From the NCBI RefSeq assembly GCF_025370935.1, contig NC_133501.1, positions 6,237,906 through 6,301,905 on the forward strand: a DNA stretch of 64,000 nucleotides, in the 5' to 3' direction. The position numbers and the translations under genes were made by a program. Of this stretch, positions 1 through 10,600 are shown piece after piece (position 1 is the first letter of the stretch; each line of letters starts with the position of its first letter). The notes under the pieces are model-generated. The model had not been told where the DNA came from, did not search any database, and was given only the letters and a program-made list of their open reading frames with translations. This DNA comes from Choristoneura fumiferana. Taxonomy: Eukaryota > Arthropoda > Insecta > Lepidoptera > Tortricidae.

Positions 1-165
1 GAAAAATTCGTGTCTAAATTCCTGTCCAGCGGTGGTGTAGGGGTTATAGCACGCAGCACGGATTGCTGAGGACCTGGGTTCGATTCCCAGCGCTGGTCTC
101 TTTTTCTGGTTTTTCTGTGCATTTATGTCTCAGTTTGTATTTTCGATATCAAAAATATCTTTACA
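1..165 (+). mobile_element. tRNA-derived SINE, family S1
   Basis: The tRNA-like head is at 26-98. Its two ends pair (CCAGCG.. with ..CGCTGG) and it carries a Pol III B-box-like GGTTCGATTCCC. It is followed by a T-rich body, TTTTTCTGGTTTTTCTGTGC, shared with the copies near 4884, 36325, 44259, 44364 and 55790. The flank at 1-25 is also shared with the 36 kb and 55 kb copies, so the repeat extends upstream of the head. The anticodon arm is not a normal 7-nt loop, so this is not a functional tRNA. Confidence 0.75.
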
Positions 166-307
166 CCTACATTATGTGACACTAATCAAAAATCAATGAA
201 TACATTCCTATATTTGATGTTACGGCTGTACAGATATTTATGCCCTTGCTGTACCTACAACTGCGCCAGATAGTAATCGAGCAAAGTACATGTCTTAGTT
301 CATTGGT

Positions 308-486
308 ATGACACAGGACTGATGGTCGATGGGGTCAGAAGGACCGGGAGACGAGCTGTCGGTAGGCCTCCAACAAGATGGAGCGACAACCTGGTTAAGA
401 TAGCGGGTCGGGTCGGTGTGAGTGGAGTCTTAGGGGAGGCTTATGTCCAGCAGTGGACGTCTTTCGGCTGACATGATGATGATTGA
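308..486 (+). mobile_element. 5'-truncated RTE-type LINE 3' end
   Basis: The segment runs from GACCGGGAGACGAGCTGTCG to the terminal CGGCTGACATGATGATGATT. The same tail, ending in GATGAT repeats, is at 20130-20325 and 48542-48806, and reversed at 9367-9430. The words 'CCAGCAGTGGACGTC' and a (GAT)n end are usual for lepidopteran RTE/BovB-clade elements. Only the 3' end is present. Confidence 0.7.
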
Positions 487-518
487 TATAAACCTCCACA
501 AAGCAACGTCTGATTTAA

Positions 519-1391
519 TAAGTTTTTCACACCTCTCCTTCAGAAAAGTAACTTTTCCTCCCTGACGACAGGGAGCAAAGTGCAACTTTTCTGTTCAAGG
601 CTTTTTTAAGCATTTTATTGAAAATACCATTTTTTGAAGTTGATAATTGTAAAGCCACGCCAGTTTCTATGCTGGTTGTTCTTTAATAATATTTAGAATT
701 TGTTTTTTTCAAGTTTCTTAATGTTCGGTGTGAAAAGTTGTATGAGCCACTCGGGAGCAAAATTATTTTCATCTTAGGCGTTAACACTTGAATCCCTCAT
801 TAAGCTCAAGATTCTACTTTAGAATCCTGAGCGAGATAGAGGATTTAATATCGATTCTATAGAATACTGAGCGTAATGAGGGATTCAAGTGTTAACGCCC
901 AAGATGAAAATAATTTTGCTCCCGAGTGGCTCATACAACTTTTCACACCGAGCATTAAGAAACTTAAAAAAAAACAAATTCTAAATATTATTAAAGAATA
1001 ACCATTTTGAACATGAAACTACCGTGAGACTCACTCATATTAAATATAATGACCCGGATAACTCACGTCTTAAATCGAGTTTAGCTCGACATGTTTCGGG
1101 CTAATCCGTAGCCCTTCGTCTTCGGAGCAACGCGACTCAGCGGCTGCTGCAACACGCGCACTGCGAAACATGTCGAGCTAAACTCGATTTAAGACGTGAG
1201 TTATCCGGGTCATTATATTTAATATGAAAGAATAACCAGCATAGAAAATGCGTGGCTTTACAATTATCAACTTAAAAAAAAAACATTTGCAATAAAATAC
1301 TTAGAAAAGCCTTGAACAAAAAACTTGCACTTTGCTCCCTCTCGACAGGGAGGAAAAGTTACTTTTCTGAAGGAGAGGTGTGAAAATAACT
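519..1391. repeat. large foldback element interrupted by a second element
   Basis: The left arm (519-800) reappears as reverse complement at 875-1005 and 1217-1391. Both contain CTCGGGAGCAAAATTATTTTC or its complement, GTTAACACTTGAATCCCTCA, and the block around GTAAAGCCACGC. The right arm is split by the unrelated element at 1006-1216. The repeat ends about 19 bases from the 5' splice site of the neighbouring zinc-finger exon (1410). Confidence 0.75.
1006..1228 (-). mobile_element. Penelope-like terminal-repeat fragment (PLE-A, copy 1)
   Basis: The main strand is minus: a hammerhead-like core (1126-1088), then a tail to 1006 containing GACGTGAGTTATCCGGGTCA. On the plus strand 1163-1224 is an inverted copy of the tail, giving about 62-bp foldback arms. 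The flanks repeat AAAGAATAACCA (12 bp), a target-site duplication. A second copy at 56611-56808 has a 13-bp duplication. A 12-13 bp variable duplication fits retro-insertion better than a cut-and-paste MITE. The Penelope assignment is an inference. Confidence 0.5.
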
Positions 1392-1409
1392 ATTTATGAA
1401 CTAACTTAC

Positions 1410-4400
1410 CGGCACATGCTTTCCCTGCAAGTGATAGTTCATCAGTTTCTCTGAACTGAACCCGAGGACACAGTCGTCGCAGCGGTACTTGAGCGCGCGG
1501 AACTCCTCGCTGGCGACGTCCTCTGCCCTCTTCAGCCACATCTCGTGCTCCGACATCACATACAACTCCACAAGGTCCGGGGGGAAGTTCTTCAGTTTCC
1601 TGTAGCTCCGTAGATGCATGTCTGATTTTTCCTGAAAACATCAACATTTAGAGGCTGTTTCACTACCCATTGATTAATTTTAATTGACGGTTAAATGTGA
1701 TGCCGTCTCAGTCTATTGGAACAAAACAAACAGAGACGGCGTCACATTTATCCGTATGATAAATTTAATCAATGGATGGTGAAAAAGAGGGGGTTAATAT
1801 TTTATAAGTCATCTTCCGTATAAGTTACTTTATTTATAATGTAGCTGTCTCTTTTTAGCTCTTATTGTGTAGACAAGCTGGAAGCTTAATGCGTAGAGAT
1901 CCTTAAAGTCTATTAAAAATCAATGATGTGTATGAAGTTCTTAAACCACATTGGGCCCGCGTGGGAATTACGTTCCAAGCTCATTATGAGAGGCCCTGTG
2001 ACCAGCAGCGGGACGATGTAGCCTGAGATGATGATAAACCAACTCACAGTCTTCACCTCCCGATCCTCCTTCCTCTTCCTGCCTCTCTTGCTCCGTTTCT
2101 CTTTCTTCTTCTTAAGCTTTGACAGCTGTATGTCGTCCTCCGAACTCAGCTCCGGCTCTTGGGAAAACTCTGCATTGTCAAAACACTCCGCCTCGGACTT
2201 GACTTCTTCTGGTTCTGAAAAGATAAATATATACTTTGACCTTTATACCTTGACGAGTTTGTTGCCGGATCAACAGAACTCAGGTTTTCCGAATCATCCT
2301 GTATTCAAAGTCCAGTTTACATCTGTTTCACTGCAATATACATTTGCTTGATTTTGCCTAAGAAATAATAACTGAAGGGCTACTACGAAACTCGAAACTC
2401 GAAGTTCGTGTCGTGCGGTCTCTCTCGCTCTCGTATTAAATAGTATAAGTGTCAGAGGGACCGCACGACACGAACTTCGAGCTTCGTAGTAGCCCTGCTG
2501 TTTGTTTCGATAGAGTAAAGGTTTCCCGCCACACCGTATCATACCATGACCGTGAATAGCAACGTGTCAGACAAAAATATATTCTTTGTATCGAAAAGTT
2601 TGAGACTATGCCCGCGTTTCTTGACCACCCGTGGCCTCCCGTGCTGTGCACGGAGTGTCAAATACGGTGCCGCTACGTTTCTTATGGGTATGATACGCCG
2701 TTGACATGTAGTCCGTATCACGTTACATTCCATGCCTGACGGTCATACCATGTGAATCGCTGTAGTGGGTACATACCTTTACAAAGTACAGTCAAACAAA
2801 TTGAATCATGACCTTTGTGTTACTAATATCATGTTGACATCTCGTACTTTTGTCTAGGAAATCATAGTGAAATTGTTTATTAAAAGGTTTCAATTTGTTC
2901 GACTGTACATTCGGCCATTATTCTTAGTGTTAACTTGTTCTTTATAAATCGTGCATTGCATTACATTGTGGCGCTCGATTGACCACTACAAACTCGTTGG
3001 CTTCACGGCTTCGCGATGTAATGCAACTTGAACGATTTTTCTTGCAAGTCTAAACTCGGCTTAAAGTACCCGAGGAGTCACGAGGATATTATGTAATTAA
3101 AAAAAAACTTGTATGGACTTACCAACATACTCGTCCACCTCTTCCTTGGCCTCTTCCTTCACGAGGCTGGTGTCAAGGTCCCCGGGGGGCTTCTCCTCGA
3201 GCCCCACGGCCTGCAGCTCGGGCTCTGTGCACGACAGCCGGCAGCGCGCGTGGATGCTCAGGTCCGAGGGAGAGTTCAAGAATGTGTGCTGAAACATCAA
3301 GTCGATATTACAATGTACTATCAGCCAAATATGTGGTTTACCACCCTATTTTAAAAATGATAATCGTTTGCATGTAATAAAACAATAATGCCAGTAGACG
3401 TGTCTGTCAACTTGAAAGTTCAACTTTAGCGACATATTCAATTGATAAGGACTTGTTTAAAAATTGATAGACCACTTATTCGGCCTCACCAAACAAAAGA
3501 TTTTCCCAAATTTTATTTTCTTAAAGTTGATAGCCGAGGTGGCCTAGTGGTTTAGACCTATCGCCTCTCAAGCAGAGTGTTGTGGGTTCAAACCCCGGCT
3601 TGCACCTTTGAGTTTTTCGAAATTCATGTGCGGAATTACATTTGAAATTTTCCACGAGCTTTGCGGTGAAGGAAAAACATTGTGAGGAAACCTGCACAAA
3701 TCTGCAAAGTAATTCAGCGGTGCGTGTGAAGTTCCCAATTCGCAATGGGCCCGCGTGGGGACTATGGCCCAAGCCCTCTTGTTCTGAGCCTGTGCCTAGC
3801 AGTGGGCTGGGATGCATATAGGCTGGGATGATAAAGTTGATTGGAATTCACTTTCTATTTGAAAATAAAACATGAGAAGTGCTTAAGACTGCGTTTCAAC
3901 CAGAGATGTGCAAGGGTGTGTTGCGAGGATGTGTTTATCATGAACCAACAGACACGCTTTATTAAACTCGCCTCAGTCCGCTCAGCTGTTTCCACTAGAG
4001 ATGTGCAGTGGCGGATTTGCCTTAAGGCCCAGTAGGCCCGGCCCTAGGGCGCCCAGACATTAAGGGCGGCCAATTGAGACATAAAGTCATTATGATGATA
4101 ACAAAGCTGAGAAAGGGGTGGCTGATACTTAATTCATGGCCTGGGGCCTGAGGCCTAGGGCAGCCAAGACTGCAATTTCGCCACTAGAGATGTACTGTGT
4201 GAAAATAGGTAAATGAAGCATTTCTTTTGGTTCATTTCACGATAAACACATTCCTTGCACATCTCTGGTTGAAATGCAGTCTAACCATTTGACAGTACGA
4301 TGATACCATGGTATCTAAAACCAAAATGCTTCAAACTGTCCCTGGACACTCTAGTGTCGTAAAGTTTAACCTTGTGAATAAACCATAAATTACATGCAAA

Positions 4401-6454
4401 AAACAATTGCATTTAATTTATGGTTTATTATTATTATAAATAGTATTTGAATGAGTAAACGTTAATTTACGTCTCAGTATTTCTTCTTTATTCAAAGCCT
4501 TGTAGTAAAAAAATTGTGGACACACAGCGCGTTTCGTCGATCGATAAAAAACCCGGACGGTTTGAGGTACATTGGTCGCGCGCTCCGGACTGTCAAGAGG
4601 CTAAGGCACTTGTCCCACTGGTGACGATAAACAAACATTTTTCTACATAAATAGTTTAATTAGCGCACCCGATTGGAGTAGTCAATGAGGATGTCATATG
4701 CCTGCAGGATCTGTATCTGAAAGCGGCGCGCCGCCCGCACCGACGACAGGCACTCCCAGCACACCTGCACCGTCAGCCCGTCCGGAACCTGGAACAACAA
4801 CACATTGTCAGTGAGAAGATTTCTAAATGGTTGACAGGTTTGCTGCTTCAACATGACAAATGAAAAAGTTTATTCGGTTTATTTTTCTGGTTTTTCTGTG
4901 CATCTATATTTCAGTTTGTATTTTCAATTTAGGTTTTACGGGATGACCGTAAAAGTAAAAATTTGGAATTGAAATAAAAAATACAAAAAGATTCCAAAAA
5001 ACCAATCTTAAGTTTATTCGGGACATACAAATAATAGATAAAACTACAAAGAGAAAATGTGAAAAGAATTTACAAAAAAATAAAAATTACGAATAATAAA
5101 AATAACCTTTATTCACAGTTAAATATTATACAAGGTTATTGGTAACGACATATTCCCGTTAGGTGATAGGAGTGACTATTTGCGATAGTAAATTGCCAAT
5201 GTTGTATAGATAAATCGAATATCGTTTTTATTTATATCAGAAGAAAAAATAGATTTAAATAAATACTTTTTTTTTAATAATTTTTGATGTTGCATTTTTC
5301 ACATTTTGAAAAAGCTAAAAAACATAACTCAAAAATGGTTCACTTTTGCATAATGCATATTATTATGGGGGTTAAAATTAGTGTAAATAGTCTTCCCTAT
5401 CACCTTCTAACGGGAATATGTTGAATTACTAATAATAATGACAATTATATAGTTGTACTGAACTTGGTGTGGGTCCAATACTTTGTATTTAGTCTGTAGT
5501 TTTGGAAAGACTTAAATCTTTTAACATGTGAGATAACACATGTGTATAAGTAACTCCACACAGTGACACACATTTGTTATCAGCTTATTTCGCTCATAAA
5601 TTAGATACTAAATATGTATTAAAGGGTACCTACCTTGATAGCCAAAAATAACTTTTATCTACACCCATATAGTGAATCCTCCATTATGCATTCAAAAACC
5701 ATAGATAATGACATGATGATGAGCAGGTTGTCGCGGGCGCAGCTCGTGGGGCAGAACAGAACATACCTACCTAGTTAGAGTTAATGCAGGTCATGGGTCA
5801 ATGGTTCGCGGAACACATGATAGAGGATTTAATATATGGATATAGATAAAATATTGTATGCAACTATACGTAATTAGGCCTTAAAACACTCATGTGACCC
5901 ACACTCGTGTTTTAAGACCCCTATTACAATACAGTTGGATAGATAACTATAATTCATGCTTATGCAACGTAAATTTTCTAAGTCCTAAAATCGGGCCACT
6001 TTTTCTATACTCTGACCCAATCTTGGTAAGTAACTTGAACATATTAAATATCAGTAACTGAAGAACACTAACAAAAAATTCATTAAAGAATTCTATTACT
6101 AAAAGATTTGCCCCAAATAAGACTCAAAATCAACAAAAACTTGGTACAAAACTGAAAAAATATCTTTATAAAATGGCCGATCTTGGTATTTTTGTTCCGA
6201 CCTTTGTTTACATAGAAAACAAGCGAAATATGACTTAAAATAGAAGAACAAGATCATAACTAATTAACTGTCATTAAGTAAGACATATTCGAATACTTAT
6301 AAAGCCTTTTAAGCGTACTTACATCAATATCTCCGAGTAATTTAAAACATTCCTTGATATCTTCACAGTAGAACATTTTTCGATTATAGTTCAAGCAACC
6401 GACACATATACCATTCACATTGTAACCTTCTATATTTATATTCATTTCTCTCAT
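1410..6454 (-). CDS. ZAD-domain C2H2 zinc-finger protein, 5' part (3' end beyond window)
   Basis: Five exons join in frame on the minus strand: 6454-6323 (start ATG), 4788-4669, 3288-3123, 2214-2048 and 1631-1410, each bounded by AG and GT. Together they give 269 residues. Residues 17/20 (CVGC) and 54/57 (CWEC), with the following ARRFQIQILQAYDIL, are the four-cysteine zinc-binding ZAD (zf-AD) module that dimerises insect zinc-finger regulators. An acidic, Glu-rich linker follows, then a basic nuclear-localisation-like run (about 172-189, KKKKEKRSKRGRKRK). The last exon ends with one C2H2 finger (Cys246, Cys249, His262, His267). In this family more fingers normally follow; the donor at 1409 shows the transcript continues left of the window. 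Likely a nuclear DNA-binding transcription factor; its target cannot be told. The exon 2 donor (GTGCGC) is weak. GALT lies 1.2 kb upstream in the same orientation. Confidence 0.85.
2377..2495. repeat. foldback MITE family M1, copy 1
   Basis: Nearly palindromic, about 119 bp. It begins GGGCTACTACGAAACTCG and ends CTTCGTAGTAGCCC. Other copies are at 6587-6697, 11050-11168 and 16917-17043. It lies in the intron between exons 3 and 4 of the zinc-finger gene. The interior of every copy has CTCTCGTATTAAAT or its complement. Confidence 0.8.
2760..2915 (+). repeat. dispersed repeat of unknown class
   Basis: The segment around TTTATTAAAAGGTTTCAATT and CGACTGTAC is related to 25965-26047 and 19500-19590 (..GAAAAGGCTCCACCCTGG.., ..TTCTTCGACTACAC). 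Only short blocks are shared, and no coding potential is seen. Confidence 0.35.
3320..3490 (+). repeat. MITE family M2, copy 1
   Basis: About 170 bp with ends TACTATCAGCCAAATATGTGG and GATAGACCACTTATTCGGC, roughly inverted. Other copies are at 26048-26320 (reversed, interrupted) and 60818-60995. All share ATAATCGTTTGCATGT and GACGTGTCTGTCAACT. Confidence 0.65.
3531..3832 (+). mobile_element. tRNA-derived SINE, family S2
   Basis: The head is GGTGGCCTAGTGGTTTAGAC (A-box region) with GTTCAAACCCCGG (B-box), a body with CCACGAGCTTTGCGGTGA, and the 3' end GCAGTGGGCTGGGATGCATA. Related copies are at 25510-25795 (minus), 34519-34826, 46918-47690 (split) and 59275-59575 (minus). The 3' end resembles RTE tails, which suggests RTE-driven mobilisation. 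Confidence 0.75.
3886..4284. repeat. MITE family M3, copy 1 (interrupted)
   Basis: The element is bounded by inverted ends (GACTGCGTTTCAACCAGAGA and TCTCTGGTTGAAATGCAGTC). The consensus unit includes AGAGATGTGCGAGGATGTGT, GAACCAATAGAAACGCTTCA and CTCCGCTCAGCTGTTTCCAC. It is the most abundant repeat in the window; other copies or parts are near 8200, 11490, 14145, 15203, 25018, 36731, 54481, 58860 and 62463. This copy is split by a hAT-like element at 4006-4186. Confidence 0.8.
4006..4186. mobile_element. hAT-like MITE nested in M3
   Basis: The ends are CAGTGGCGGATTTGCC and GCAATTTCGCCACT(A), an imperfect inverted pair of the CAGTGGCG type typical of hAT elements. The flanks are GAGATGTG (3998-4005) and GAGATGTA (4187-4194), an 8-bp target duplication with one mismatch, as expected for hAT. 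Confidence 0.75.
4884..5012 (+). mobile_element. 5'-truncated S1-type SINE body
   Basis: TTTTTCTGGTTTTTCTGTGC through ACGGGATGACCGTAAAAGTA to CCAAAAAACCAATCTTA matches the body of the S1 copies at 44120-44258 and 56095-56155. The tRNA-like head is missing. Confidence 0.65.
5147..5424. repeat. TIR element in intron 1 of the zinc-finger gene
   Basis: The left end CATATTCCCGTTAGGTGATA and the right end TATCACCTTCTAACGGGAAT are imperfect inverted repeats of about 35 bp around an AT-rich centre. No transposase coding is seen. The rest of this intron (5425-5834, 5946-6322) is plain AT-rich sequence. Confidence 0.6.
5835..5950. repeat. foldback repeat M4, copy 1
   Basis: CCTTAAAACACTCATGTG faces CACTCGTGTTTTAAGACC, flanked by GTATGCAACTATACGTAATT and ATTACAATACAGTTGGA. 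The related copy at 33905-34035 has the same flanking words (GCAACTGTTACGTAATAGGG). Confidence 0.6.
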
Positions 6455-6586
6455 TTTAAAAAATTGTTCAGCTCACTTAAAAACTTAAGATTAAAAATTA
6501 TTTCAGGCGAAGGACTCTTCATTCCTTTCTTTCGGCCATGTTGCCTGTTTGGGTTTGAGGTTTGACGTTTCTTTCTGTCGACAGCA

Positions 6587-6697
6587 GGGCTACTACGAAA
6601 CTCGAAGTTCGTGTCGTGCGGTCCCTTTGACACTTAAACTATTTAATACGAGAGCGAAAGGGACGGTACGATACAAACTTCGAGTTTTCGTAGTAGC
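6587..6697. repeat. foldback MITE family M1, copy 2
   Basis: GGGCTACTACGAAACTCGAA to CGAGTTTTCGTAGTAGC. The flanks 6581-6586 and 6698-6703 are both ACAGCA, a possible 6-bp target duplication. Confidence 0.8.
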
Positions 6698-7261
6698 ACA
6701 GCAGAAGCGACGACACGACAGCGTCAGTCATGCAAAAATGTTGCTGTATTAAAAAAAATTACCCACAAAGTGGGGTAATTTAGCACAATATGAAATTTAA
6801 AGCAAAGAGAGGGTTGTGGGTTCAAGTCTTGGCTTGCGCTTCGGAATTTTTGAATTTATCTGGGAAATTACTTTTCGAATTGCATGTAACATGCTAGTAT
6901 AATGCAATCTATATTAAAAACAAAAATTAAAAGTTAGTCTACAGAAATTGTATCAAGAAGTAAAACTGCTTTCTTTATTTATTTATTCATATATTACATA
7001 ATTAATATATTGAAAATAATTATACACTTTTATAAATTGTAAAACTGCTACAAAACAAAACCAACAAGAAAACAACTGACTTAAAATAAAAAAAAAGATG
7101 GCACCAAATCGTTTCAATACTTTGTAGTATGAAATAAAAATTATTAACAATAAAATAAAGTAAGGGTTTAAACGAATAAGTAGAAAGAAATGCTTGAAAA
7201 AGCCACTGACTATTTAGCCATTTACAACTGATATTGACTCAAATTGTAATTGTAAATCTGT

Positions 7262-7402
7262 TTAAAAAAATGTATACCTCGTTGAGTTTCTTGCCGGATT
7301 CTTCTCAATAGAGGTTTTTCCGAACCAGTGGTAGTTTTTTTTTGACATTCATAAGTGCTTGTTATAGCCTAAATTGAATAAAGATATTTTGACTTTGACT
7401 TT
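7262..7402 (+). mobile_element. CR1/Jockey-type LINE 3' untranslated tail
   Basis: GTTGAGTTTCTTGCCGGATT, then CCTAAATTGAATAAAGAT and a short TTTGACTTTGACTTTGA end. The same tail follows a reverse-transcriptase C terminus at 29620-29745, which identifies the class. Another decayed copy is at 42000-42160. Confidence 0.7.
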
Positions 7403-7640
7403 GAATTACTGAATTTCTTTTAAAAATAGATCTATAAGAGATCACATATTTCTTCACCTAGTCTAACATAAAAATGTTATGAGTAGGTACGTCACTATTG
7501 GAACATCACATCACTAGCCAAGATGGCGTCATGCTTACGGTGAACTTACAGATTGTAATTAATTGTAATACTTAATAAAACCCAGTTGTGAAGTTTTGTA
7601 TATCAATTATTACGACACCAACCAAAACAAAAAACAACCG

Positions 7641-10600
7641 TTATTTCTTATTCTTGTAATGTATCTCGTGGTCGCACTCTCTTAACCTTGCCGCTGCCTG
7701 CTCCGGCGTCAGGTCCCTTTGCGATTGCCCCAACATCTCGTAGCCCACCATGAACTTTTTGACAGTCGCAGAGCGAAGTAGTGGAGGCAAGTACAGTGCA
7801 TGAAGCAACCAGTGGGGAGAATCCTGTGGAGATTTTGACGGACCAGTGGGCGCTCCTAGAAAAAAAAGATATTTTGTCAGCAACAAAATTGGTTTTTAAC
7901 TGTAGTTAAAGGTCATCGTTCATCCACCATTACCTCTCATATTTCGTTTTCTAGATTTTTTTACAGTACAACGGCAAAACCTACTGGACACTGGCAAAAT
8001 TGTTCTCCAATGGACACAGCCATATTTTTCTAAAAATCGAATCTAACTGTAGTTAAAAATTGTTAATAAGTAACTCAGAGGCATGTGAGATGAAAATGAG
8101 GCGAAGACGAGATGTGGATTCAACTAATATGATTGGTGGATCCCTAGACGTCTTCTCTCCGCTCTGCTCGTCTCCGCCTCAGTGGATTCGCAGCAGCCTT
8201 AGCGCGTTGCCAGCAGCGATATGTGAGGATGCGTTGCGAGGAATGTGTTTGTCCATAGAAACGCTCCGCTGATGTGTCTCCACTCTATTTAGGTTGAATC
8301 CCCCAAGCTCGTTCACACAAGACGGCTAGCGACGTTTTTCAAAATTTAATGCATAATTATACAGATTGTAGAGCATACATTGTCCAGGCAGCTGCCCTCC
8401 TATGCCCCCCCTGGTAACGCCCATGAACGCAGCCAACTTACCATGCCACCCCATGCTGTAAGGGAAGCTGCACTTGAACAGATTGTCATATTTGGTGTTC
8501 AATCCCTTCATGATCTCTGCAAGGCTGGTCGCCTGAGACTCTGTGAGGTCTGTGAGGCGCTGCGGCCGGCCATTGATGGGCAAGAGCATGGTCTCAAACG
8601 GCCAGACGGCCCAGTACGGGACCAGCGCCACCCATTCTGCGTTCTTGAGGACTATGCGGTCCTGGTAGAGAGAGAAAATTTAGGCTCAGTTTCATTTGTC
8701 GATGGGACCGTAATGCGGTGAGATTTCCATAACGCACGCCACAGGGCCCGGGCGTTCGAAGAACTATGCTAAGCTATGGAGAGAGCTATGCTCAGAGTTT
8801 CTTTGTACGATGGAATCCGGAAAACTGAAACTACCGGAGCATCCAGTCGCCACGTAAGGAGCCGTAAATCATGGCAACGCTTCCATGGGACGCCAGAGAG
8901 GTCATAGGACAAACCACTGGGGTACCAAGGCTCTTTATTGAACTATGTATACAATACAGTACAAATATATTCTTTATTGATCACCAAAAGCAGTACAGTA
9001 ACATTACAAAAATAAAAAAAAATCAGGTAGACAATATGCGGTCTTATCGCTAAAAAGCGATCTCTTCTAGACAACCTATTACTCAGAAATTACTAAATAT
9101 GAACAGGCTAATGTAGGGCAGAAATAACAGAGTATTAATAGTATTTGTACCTTTTTCTGTAGCTCCTGTTCTAGATAATCGACTAGCATCGGTTTCTTGA
9201 ATTTTGTGAAGTATTCCTTTTGGCATCTGAAAAATATTTAAAATCTATTAAATAAACCGGCCGTTGCGAGTTAACTTTGTAGGTATCAATGAATATCCAG
9301 TGTTGGCAGGGCCTCCTGTTTGCAGTATGGGGTCGTTTTAGATGGTTACTGACACGGAAAGATAGTTATCATCATCATCATCATCATCATCAGCCCGAAG
9401 ACGTCCACTGCTGGACAAAGGCCTCCCCCTTAGAACGCCACAATGAACGACAACTTGCCACTTGCATCCACCGGTTTCCCGCCACTCTCACGATAAGACC
9501 TACTAAGATCTACTCTCAAGATAGTTATAAATAAATTATAAATGAATAGTTTTCAAATTTTTCGCTGTACAGGCACCAGATCCGCAAATATCTGACACAA
9601 CAAAACGTGCAAAATCATCTTATACGACTCTTTTTCTGGCCCGGTAGGACGTGCCAGGTATTTTTGCACGCTCCGCTGTGATGTGGCAAATATTAACACA
9701 GGTATTTACTTTCAGTTACAAGACGATATTAGATACACCTGGTTATGTTACGATCTTGACATTTTACTACTTGGTTATTTTACGACCTTGACATTTTACT
9801 ACCTTGACATTCTACTACCTGGTTATTTTACGATCTTGACATTCTACCAGCTGGTTATTTTACGATCTTGACATTGTACTACCTGGTCATTCTACAACCT
9901 GGACACCTGGACATTTTAAGACTTTGACGTAAGACGGAGTGCAAATTTCCCAGTCAACAGATAACCTTATCAATTTTGGTTCCCATGACAGTGTCGAAAT
10001 ATACGTTTATTACCGCACAAACGGCCGTATCTTACAAATTTTATATGGGTGCTTCTAGGTTACGTTGTTTCAAGCTTTTTGCACTTCCCTCTTCACATGC
10101 AGTCTGTGGGCGCGCTATACGCAACGGGCCTGGGGGCCCTTCGGGTCCAATATAATAATGCATTCCGGGCTTTTTTAGGACTGCCTCGCCACTGTAGCGC
10201 ATAGGATGTTTGTGGAGGCGCGCGTTAACTGTTTCTACACGAACATGCGCGGGCGCACCACATCCCTGCTGCGCCGCGTGCGGGGCAGTTCCAACACCGT
10301 CCTGCGTGTGATAGCGGACAGACTTGACTGTGACTACATGTCACACTGTGAGGGACTGCATTCCCCTACCAGTGTGATACTGTGGTAGAATGAGTAAAGT
10401 TTTACTAATTTATAAGTACCTACTAATCTTTAGAAACTAAGCAACAACTACTAACATAATATGTGTCCCAGTTACATGAAATAAATGATATTATTATGTT
10501 CTTTATTTTTCTTTCATTCTTAGGTTTAGATTTTATAATAGCTCTAAAAGTAAAATACAGAAAAGTACATACAAAATAAAAATATTATAAAAACCTAACC

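Larger units (their letters stand above)
6455..7640. other. intergenic region between GALT and the zinc-finger gene
   Basis: It holds M1 copy 2 (6587-6697, flanked by ACAGCA on both sides), a short S2-like fragment (about 6808-6870, GGGTTGTGGGTTCAAGTCTT), AT-rich DNA, and a CR1/Jockey-type LINE 3' end (7262-7402). The zinc-finger promoter must lie in the right-hand part of this region or use a TSS close to 6454. I see no clear TATA box or initiator. Confidence 0.5.

Noticed and set aside
9289..9534. small histidine-rich protein
   Set aside because: The histidines come from an (ATC)n microsatellite at the end of a reversed RTE tail.
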